From assembly GCF_000972845.2 (NCBI RefSeq), contig NC_040015.1:3732890-3796889 (forward strand): 64,000 bases of DNA, written 5' to 3'. The position numbers and the translations under genes are program-made. Below the pieces are notes generated by a model. That model ran no database searches, was not told where the DNA came from, and saw only the letters and a program-made list of their open reading frames with translations. The stretch comes from Larimichthys crocea. Taxonomy: Eukaryota; Chordata; Actinopteri; Sciaenidae. This document shows, one piece after another, positions 57,671 through 64,000 of this stretch (the stretch's first letter is position 1; every line of letters begins with the position of its first letter).

Positions 57671-59752
57671 GTGAGTTGAAATGATTTGTCTTCATTTTGA
57701 ATAGAAGTTGCTGGTGTTGTATCTTTAATAACTGATATCATGTTAATTAACTTAGCTGGATTCCATTTTTTTACGCACACTTTGGTACATTTCCCTGTAA
57801 TTTAGATTTTTCTTTTATTTTAGATTTATTAAAGATTCAAATGGTTTGATTCAATTATTTTTTATTCTAGATCCAACATATTTAAAGCAAAAATTAATCA
57901 AATGGAGTTTTAAATGGGCAAAAGACAAAAGGGAGAATAAAATAAGACAACATCAAACAGTCGTTCATGTCATGGAAATAAATAAATATCACATGAAAAT
58001 CTGCATAAATGCATTTGGGTGCAGTATAGACTCAATAAATGAACATTTAGGATCAGAGTTAGATCTGTTTTATCACTCATATTGTCTTATTCCACAGTTT
58101 GGGCATCAGACTGACATGTGATGAGTTATAATTAGATTTTTTAAAACTTTTTAAAGACTTTTTTAAAACTGTAAAACATAAGTTTGAAAATGCATCATTA
58201 GAGAAAAACCCCAAACACATTCAACTTCTAATTTAAAAGCTGGAGGCGTCGAAGGTTTGGTACTTTTGCACAGACTTTAATGATATATTGATTATAAAAG
58301 TTCATTATTAGTTGATTTATTTCAGCACTACATATTTTAATGCACTTTGTTTTCTTTTTTCTTTTTTTTTTTTTGCTTGTTAGATGTTTTATTTCCAACT
58401 CAATGTATAAAAAAGTCTAAAATAGTGATAAAGCTATAAATAAATAGTCATAAATAAAATACACAGGTCATGTCCTTTCAAACATCATTTAGACTAGTGC
58501 TTCCCAAAGTGGCAAAGATGTGTTCATTTCCATTTCTTATTGCACATTTAATGTTTCACCACATGAAAAAGATGGAATGAAATAAGCAATAAAGAGCCGA
58601 GTCACCACATACAATACAGTGTTGCCATTAATTGACACAACAACTCATATTTTCAGAGTCACACTGTAACATGACTTGTTTACCGTGAATCATCATTTTT
58701 AGATAATATTTACAGAAAACTCATAAATGAATGGATAAATAAATATGAACGGGGCAGCTCTGATCTCTGTGCTCTGGTCATCATCAACAGATCTGCCATC
58801 TTGGGAGAGTGGTCAGCGTTACATCTTTGACTTGTCCAGCCTGTCCAGGATGGATGAGCTGGTAGAGGTGGAGCTCAGAATCCTAAGGAAACCTGCAGTA
58901 GACCTCCTGAGTGTCTTAACAACAGGGGGGAACCTTTACAACACCCGTCTGTACTCCTGTTCTCCTGGGGGCACTTCTGGCAGACAGCTCCTGGACTCCA
59001 GAACTATAGAGGTTCTGGATGGTGGTCTCCCAAGGTGGGAGGTGTTTGATGTCTGGTCCAGCATGAAGGCCCGCCAATGGAATCCCACAGAATCAACACA
59101 GGCCTGCTTCCACCTCCTGATCTTGTCTGAACTAACCAACGAGGTCACTGACCCACTCCTTCTGGGGCTGGGTCGCCATGATCGGCTACCACAGGAGAAA
59201 GCTTTGCTAGTGGCTTTCTCGCATGCTGACAGCAATCATAATCTGTTCAGAGAGGCAATGGAGAAGATGAAGAATGAAGGTGGTGGATTTCGGCTCCCAA
59301 AGCCCCTTAACCCTCTTCCAAAAGATGAAAAGAAGCACCAGCAACATCGCCAGAGAACCTTGTCCAAACGTTCATTTGGTGGGGCAGGGGGAGGATCAGC
59401 AGTCGGAGGCACTGGAAGGAAAAGTGGACGTAGGAAGTCCCGCTGCAGTCGTAAACCCCTCCATGTGAACTTTAAAAGTCTGGGCTGGGATGACTGGATC
59501 ATTGCCCCTCTGGACTACGAGGCGCATTTCTGCGATGGGGTGTGTGACTTCCCCCTGCGCTCCCACTTAGAGCCCACCAACCACGCAGTCATCCAGACCC
59601 TCATGAACTCCATGGACCCAGATATCAGTCCACCTAGCTGCTGTGTCCCCTCCAAGCTCAGTCCCATCAGCATCCTCTACATCGACTCAGGCAACAATGT
59701 GGTCTATAAGCAGTACGAGGACATGGTGGTGGAGAGCTGTGGATGTCGGTAA
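57409..59752 (+). CDS. gdf7: gdf7, growth/differentiation factor 7 (BMP-family ligand)
   Basis: GDF7 is a secreted BMP-family dimer, signalling through BMP receptors and SMAD1/5/8; in vertebrates it acts in roof plate, joint and tendon patterning. Two exons (57409-57670 and 58791-59752) give 407 residues, the two-exon layout of the GDF5/6/7 subfamily. The N-terminal signal peptide (residues 1 to about 22) is followed by a propeptide with NDTVVLHDYMMFLYRTMS in exon 1. The mature domain has the seven expected cysteines at about 306, 335, 339, 371, 372, 404 and 406, including the interchain Cys of the CC pair, and ends ESCGCR. A basic stretch (TLSKR, then GRRKSR) before the first Cys gives candidate proprotein cleavage sites. 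The ATG at 57409 is chosen because it directly precedes the hydrophobic signal. The mature domain alone could suit gdf6; adjacent ldah favours gdf7. Confidence 0.93.
57671..58790 (+). other. gdf7 intron; nothing else recognised
   Basis: AT-rich, with poly-T at 58355-58374. A 91-codon open frame at 57846-58121 shows no family similarity and is not supported. Confidence 0.5.
58791..59752 (+). CDS. gdf7: gdf7 exon 2
   Basis: The acceptor ATCAACAG is at 58783-58790. The first codon completes as Asp, giving DLPSWESGQRYIFDLSSLSR. The upstream in-frame ATG at 58745 is intronic. The exon runs to TAA at 59750-59752. Confidence 0.92.
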
Positions 59753-59852
59753 CGCCGGTTGAACAACTTGTAGTGGACAGATTTTTGATTGTAAAAGACA
59801 AATAATGAAAAGGTATATTCATGTATTTTAAATGCATATTGTATATGTCCAA

Positions 59853-60426
59853 CAGTGTTGTAGTACTCTTGGTCTTGGTCTCAAGACCACATTTTGAAGA
59901 TCATATCTCAGTTTTAGACAGAGAGGACTTTGGATTCATTTTAAGACCACAGCTGGAGAGATATCATAAACTGCATGTGCATTGTCCAATTTTTGGTGTC
60001 ATTACTGTTATTGGAAGTAAAACCTCTTGTTGCAAATTCAGCCAATGCATCTTTTTGCTACTGAGGGGCTCTCACCCCTCCCAACCTCCCTTCACATGCA
60101 CTCCAAGGAAAGTGAATGTGGGAAACCAAGAAGAAGCTGTCAGTCTGGGAGGAGATATCTGGTAAATCTTCATGTAATCTAATAAAAGTTGGCTTCATGA
60201 ACCACAAAAAGCTCATCTAAAAATCAGCATCCAAAAGAAAAAAACGCAGCAGTCTGTAAATCCTGCAACTGAGCAGGTTGGGATTGCACCTTACCCAAAG
60301 AGATTTGATGAGTCCTACCCACAATATACTGTCTGGTCTTAGTCTTGGTCTTACCCTGCCTTGGTCTTGTCTTGGTCTTGATACACTCTGTCATGACAGT
60401 TTAGGTGGTCTTGACTACAACACTGG
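59853..60426. mobile_element. 574-bp DNA element inside the gdf7 3' UTR
   Basis: The ends CAGTGTTGTAGTACTCTTGG and, inverted, CAGTGTTGTAGTCAAGACC are terminal repeats, with many CTTGGTCTTG/CAAGACC subterminal copies. TGTCCAA flanks both sides (59846-59852 and 60427-60433). It lies between the gdf7 stop codon and the poly(A) signal, so it is probably transcribed. Confidence 0.7.
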
Positions 60427-60924
60427 TGTCCAATACTTTCATTCAATAATAACTATTCATACCACTGTTACCTGTTATAAGAACAATGAATTATTATTTT
60501 CAAAAAATAACCTTAAAGCTGCATTTCATGTATTTGTATTTATTGTTTTTCTGTCAACAGCAGCTCTGCTGTTTAAATGTCCAAATGGCTTCACTAGCTT
60601 GTTGCTAACTTGTCTGGTCTCCCTAGAGCTGTCAATATAAAGTGACATGTTTCAGATACTGTCAAAAAAATTTCATTTTTAATGCGGAATATTGTGCAGC
60701 TTTATAAATAATTTATGACAAAGTGCCATTTAATTCTGAGCTTTACCACAACAGAAACATTTCCATCCCAAAGTCAGTGTATGTCAGTCTATGTTGTGTT
60801 TAACATGCTGTACGCAGGTTTTCTCTGAATATCCTTGTCTTTGAAAATATTTTGTAAATCTTAAGTTATATACGTGTCGCACACACACATATTATATTTT
60901 GTATGTTTGTATAGATTTTGTATG

Positions 60925-60930
60925 AATAAA
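60925..60930 (+). terminator. gdf7 candidate poly(A) signal
   Basis: AATAAA about 1.17 kb after the stop, followed by TG-rich sequence. Earlier weaker candidates exist, so 3' end use is uncertain. Confidence 0.5.
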
Positions 60931-62037
60931 CATGTGTTTTAATAACCATGGCAGTTTGGGTGTGGTTAATATCAGCTGTTGGTGGAGAAAGAGCAGCAGT
61001 TCACAGGAGGTTTGACTCAGGCTGTCTGAGGAGCATCACTAGAATCCCACTTGAATAATAATGTATAATAATATATAGTATATAACACATAGGATAACAA
61101 CAACAATAACTTTGTTCCTACAGTGTTGTTCAAAAGTTCAGAAACCAATGACAGTGTTGGTCTCACCTGTTACTAACTTACTATGGCCACACTTAAGTAA
61201 CCAATAATACAAAATATGTGGCAGAGCGCAAAATGGGTCATAACTCAATCTTAACCAGATATTTACAGAACTGTCTGAAGAACATGAGATTAAACAAAGC
61301 AGTTTTGGGAGTAAAACTCTCAAAGGACAGCTGAAAATGTTGCTTTAAAAACTTTAACTCTGGCTGTTATTGATTCAGTCATGAATATTTAACTTCACCT
61401 CACATTTAAGAAACTACATATGTCACACAATCACACAATATATATATTTTTTTCTTTTGTTTATTTAACCTCATCATAACTTATTCAGCAGATCAGTTAT
61501 TACAATGTCTGCAAAGAAACAGTGTCAAAGGTTAGTGCAGTGCATCACCAAAGGTAGATCAATATGTGTCCACTGGTGAGTTTGGAATGAAACTAATTGA
61601 ATCGTTTCTTGATTCCTGCTTTGTGAACCGTGTAAGCTCCATTCACTGTGCGTAGTGAGTGGAGCTTACGTTGAATGTAACTTTCTCATCACATTCACAG
61701 GTAGCATCACAGAAAAACATTGCACACGCTGTTCAAGTCATCACAAATGGAATGCACGTATTGTTACAGTATTAGTACAGGTAAAAGAATCACGTCAAAT
61801 AAAATTGGCAGAAGTGCAAAATGGCGACATTAAAGAATTTAATTAAATAATCAAACTCATCAGGTGTGAGCATGAGAAGTGCTACAGAGGAGTCTTTGAT
61901 GCTTTTTTTAATTCATCTTTGGAGAAAGACGGCTGAATCCAAACAGTATAATTAAAATATTTTATAAAATATATGTCTTAGTTCGATTTGATTCTGTAAA
62001 ACCACTTTATATCAACTGTCATGTCATATTTAAGGTT
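60931..62037. other. Convergent intergenic region gdf7-ldah
   Basis: AT-rich. No exon, RNA gene or transposon terminus was recognised. Confidence 0.5.
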
Positions 62038-62043
62038 TTTATT
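62038..62043 (-). terminator. ldah candidate poly(A) signal
   Basis: AATAAA on the minus strand, about 120 bases after the ldah stop codon. Confidence 0.55.
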
Positions 62044-62163
62044 GTGAACCATTTTAACCATAAAAATAGAAACTAATACTTGAAATGTTTTAAACTCTCT
62101 GCTCATAAAAACAGCCTGGTCTGTCACTGAGTGTAGTAGATGGTTAGTAAAAAAATAATAAAC

Positions 62164-63924
62164 TCATGTCCTCAAATCTCCACTGATCCACTCAACCACC
62201 ATTTTGGCAACTTCTCTTCCTGTGTCGAGGACGAAGGCATGGCGGAAGCCGTTTTCACACAGTCTGAAGTCTCCATGTGGGAAGTCCTGTTTGATGTCGT
62301 GGTAATACTGAACGGGGCACCAGTGGTCTGTGGCTCCATAATAAAATATTAGCTGAAAAGTGGAACACATGCACAAGTAAAACATTCACTGATGATTCAA
62401 GCAAACATGTTACAGTATTATAATATGAGTGGGCCTTTTCTTACCTTGTCAAGATTTTTCCTGATGGTTGTGTTGTCTCTTTCCAGAACTGTCCTCATCT
62501 CCTGACCCCCCATGTACATTGCATTGGCTACAAACACAAACAGAGTTACACTGGTCACTTCTTTAATTAAAATGTAATAGAAATGTTAACTGACACACAG
62601 AGTAGATAAAGTAGCTAATGAAAAAAAACATTGGATCATTGCAGCGGCTGCCTGGTGTCTGGATAAGAGAATACACTTATATACAGCTGCCTTTCACACA
62701 GCTAACCATCGTATCTTTCTCTCTATACTCTCAAACACAGGCATCTTTGGCTTGGCCCTTTCCTGGTTGGGCGCTCATTCAATGAATCCTGGCTTGGACT
62801 GTTGTCCACATCTCACCACTTCGCCACAGGGGTGCCCCAAGGTTCAGTACTGGGGCCCCTTCACTTTGTTATTTCGAATTTAAAGACATTTTATTCTTAT
62901 TTAAAGAAATCAGAGGATCGTTAGCATGATACATAGCATCATCCAATGAAAATCTGTTACACCACTTTAACTTGAGAAGTGGCTCAGAATTATGTGAAAT
63001 TAATATCCGAATCACACGTTGTTAACACGTTCTTTACATGTTAATGATGCATTAACAATGGGCTAACAACACAACAAAACAACTCGTTAATGACACGTTG
63101 AAAGTCCTGTGTACTTGAACTGGCTGGCTTTCCATACTAAACAGTATACAAATGTACAGGTGGAGGGCACTTGGTCTTGATGGAGTGTGAGAAGCTGCTC
63201 TCAAACATGCCGGGCAGAGAGAAAGACAGCAGCGCACTCAATTGTCTGCAGGTTTTTTATGTTCCAATCTTGGCAACTAGGATTGTTGAAATCATATAGC
63301 TGTGGGTCTCCTGCAACAGGTAATACTAGTTTGTCTTCCGTAATTGTTATTTTACCACTTTGTCATCACTCTTATATCAAAATGCAATGAGTTTTTTCAA
63401 CTCAGTGAGATGCACAGAGCAGAGAAACGTGAAACCAAAATACAAAAAGCCACCTCAGGCTGCTAAAAAGTGCTCTCTATGATCGAGGCCTCCATATATC
63501 AGGAGCTAAATCCATGAAAAGCCATTTTGCTGTAAATCTAGCATCTTCACCTCTTAATCATTTAGACAAACAGCCAGCTGACCACGCCACGAAGAATTAA
63601 CTTCTCAGTACTCTGTATACATGGGGCATTGTTTGCCTTAACAGACTCAGTATCACAGGAGGGAAGAACAAAGCATAACCGACCTGCACAGTCTCCATTG
63701 AGCAGACCCACAGTGGGCTGGACTACACTGTGGTCCAGAGAGCGGATGCCACCAAACACCAGTTTGATGAGGCTGGTTTTGAGTCCCTCTGGCAGCAGAG
63801 AGAGCAGGAAGAGAGGAAGGTAGGCCACGTATCGCATGTGACACAGCACGGGGGTCATGACCTTCCCCTGAGGAGTCTGAGCCATGCGCTCGATGGTGGG
63901 AAACAGCATGATGGCCTTTGTAAC
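62164..63924 (-). CDS. ldah: ldah, lipid droplet-associated hydrolase, 3' portion
   Basis: LDAH is an alpha/beta-hydrolase-fold serine hydrolase on lipid droplets linked to cholesterol ester and triglyceride turnover. Three exons are in the window, in gene order 63924-63684, 62527-62445 and 62352-62164, giving about the last 170 residues (human total 325). The first reads VTKAIMLFPTIERMAQTPQG and a hydrophobic stretch (VLCHMRYVAYLPLFLLSLLP), the second ANAMYMGGQEM, and the third LIFYYGATDHWCPVQYYHDI. Catalytic Asp (ATDHW) and His (RHAFV) are present. The GHSxG serine exon lies beyond position 64000. Junctions are GT/AG and in phase; the 63684 donor is GTCGGT, a weaker match. The stop is at 62166-62164. 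The gene is convergent with gdf7, as in human. Confidence 0.93.
62735..62890 (+). mobile_element. LINE reverse transcriptase fragment in ldah intron
   Basis: The plus strand reads GIFGLALSWLGAHS and, after a frame change, HFATGVPQGSVLGP, the GVPQGSxLGP motif of non-LTR reverse transcriptases. Antisense to ldah. Confidence 0.7.
62900..63660 (-). other. ldah intron; nothing else recognised
   Basis: Short repeats of TGACACGTT/TTAACACGTT type occur near 63020-63100. No exon is supported. Confidence 0.45.
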
Positions 63925-64000
63925 CTGTACTCAAAAACAAAGAGGTTACTAAGGACACTTTGAGCATCATAGGAGGTAAAAGATTCACTCTGAGATAAGA

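Noticed and set aside
57846..58121. 91-codon frame in the gdf7 intron
   Set aside because: It is Lys/Ile/Asn-rich, as expected of AT-rich DNA, and no similarity was recognised.
58745..58790. Upstream ATG in gdf7 exon 2 as a single-exon gene start
   Set aside because: The acceptor at 58789-58790 joins in phase to exon 1, which encodes the signal peptide and prodomain start. A single-exon start would lack a secretion signal.
58791..59752. gdf6 or gdf5 instead of gdf7
   Set aside because: The mature domain is close to all three paralogues, but the convergent neighbour ldah is the conserved partner of gdf7. A phylogeny would settle it.
1..64000. CRISPR arrays, bacterial defence systems or operons
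   Set aside because: The sequence is clearly eukaryotic; the tandem repeats present are micro- and minisatellites without unique spacers.

Overview
This is a window of a vertebrate nuclear genome, almost certainly a ray-finned (probably percomorph) fish. Coding exons are short, phased and bounded by GT/AG introns. Dinucleotide microsatellites are everywhere, and the spaces between exons are full of relics of hAT, pogo/Tigger, Tc1 and LINE elements typical of teleosts. Five protein-coding genes are recognised from their exons. No bacterial-type system, CRISPR array or rRNA is present, and no intact tRNA was seen.

Layout: (1) 1-46,020 is the 5' part of adck1 (minus strand). Coding exons lie at 43280-43149, 42862-42779, 19502-19299 and 4425-4267, and a probable untranslated exon ends at 45916. 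The introns are very large (23 kb and 15 kb) and filled with transposon relics; the 3' part of the gene lies beyond position 1. (2) 48,060-50,071 is slirp (minus strand, four exons). (3) 50,279-53,905 is alkbh1 (plus strand, six exons), head-to-head with slirp across about 207 bp. (4) 57,409-59,752 is a two-exon BMP-family ligand gene, gdf7 (plus strand). (5) 62,164-63,924 is the 3' part of ldah (minus strand), convergent with gdf7 and running off the right edge. adck1, slirp and alkbh1 match the human 14q24 neighbourhood and gdf7-ldah matches human 2p24, which supports the gene names. adck1, slirp and alkbh1 all have mitochondria-linked roles, but their adjacency is best read as conserved synteny and not as an operon-like unit.

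The most striking structure is at the left edge. Positions 1-2394 and 3264-5703 are inverted copies of each other. They include an adck1 exon and a hAT element with a nested pogo relic, and the inner junction contains a 9-G/19-C homopolymer. The two arms differ mainly by single-base insertions and deletions, and the left copy of the exon is frame-broken. This looks more like an unpolished long-read fold-back joined into the assembly than a natural palindrome. The alternative, a real recent inverted duplication, can be tested with reads.

Other resolved structures include a 3.5-kb hAT element with a ZNF862-like (DUF4371) transposase relic and an 8-bp target duplication (12618-16092), and a TA-flanked pogo-type element with a Brinker-like HTH fragment and a possible nested Harbinger-like element (16852-18103). 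There is also a 348-bp Tigger-like MITE, an 804-bp inverted-repeat element upstream of adck1 with a perfect 8-bp duplication, and a 574-bp element inside the gdf7 3' UTR. I found no new multigene system.
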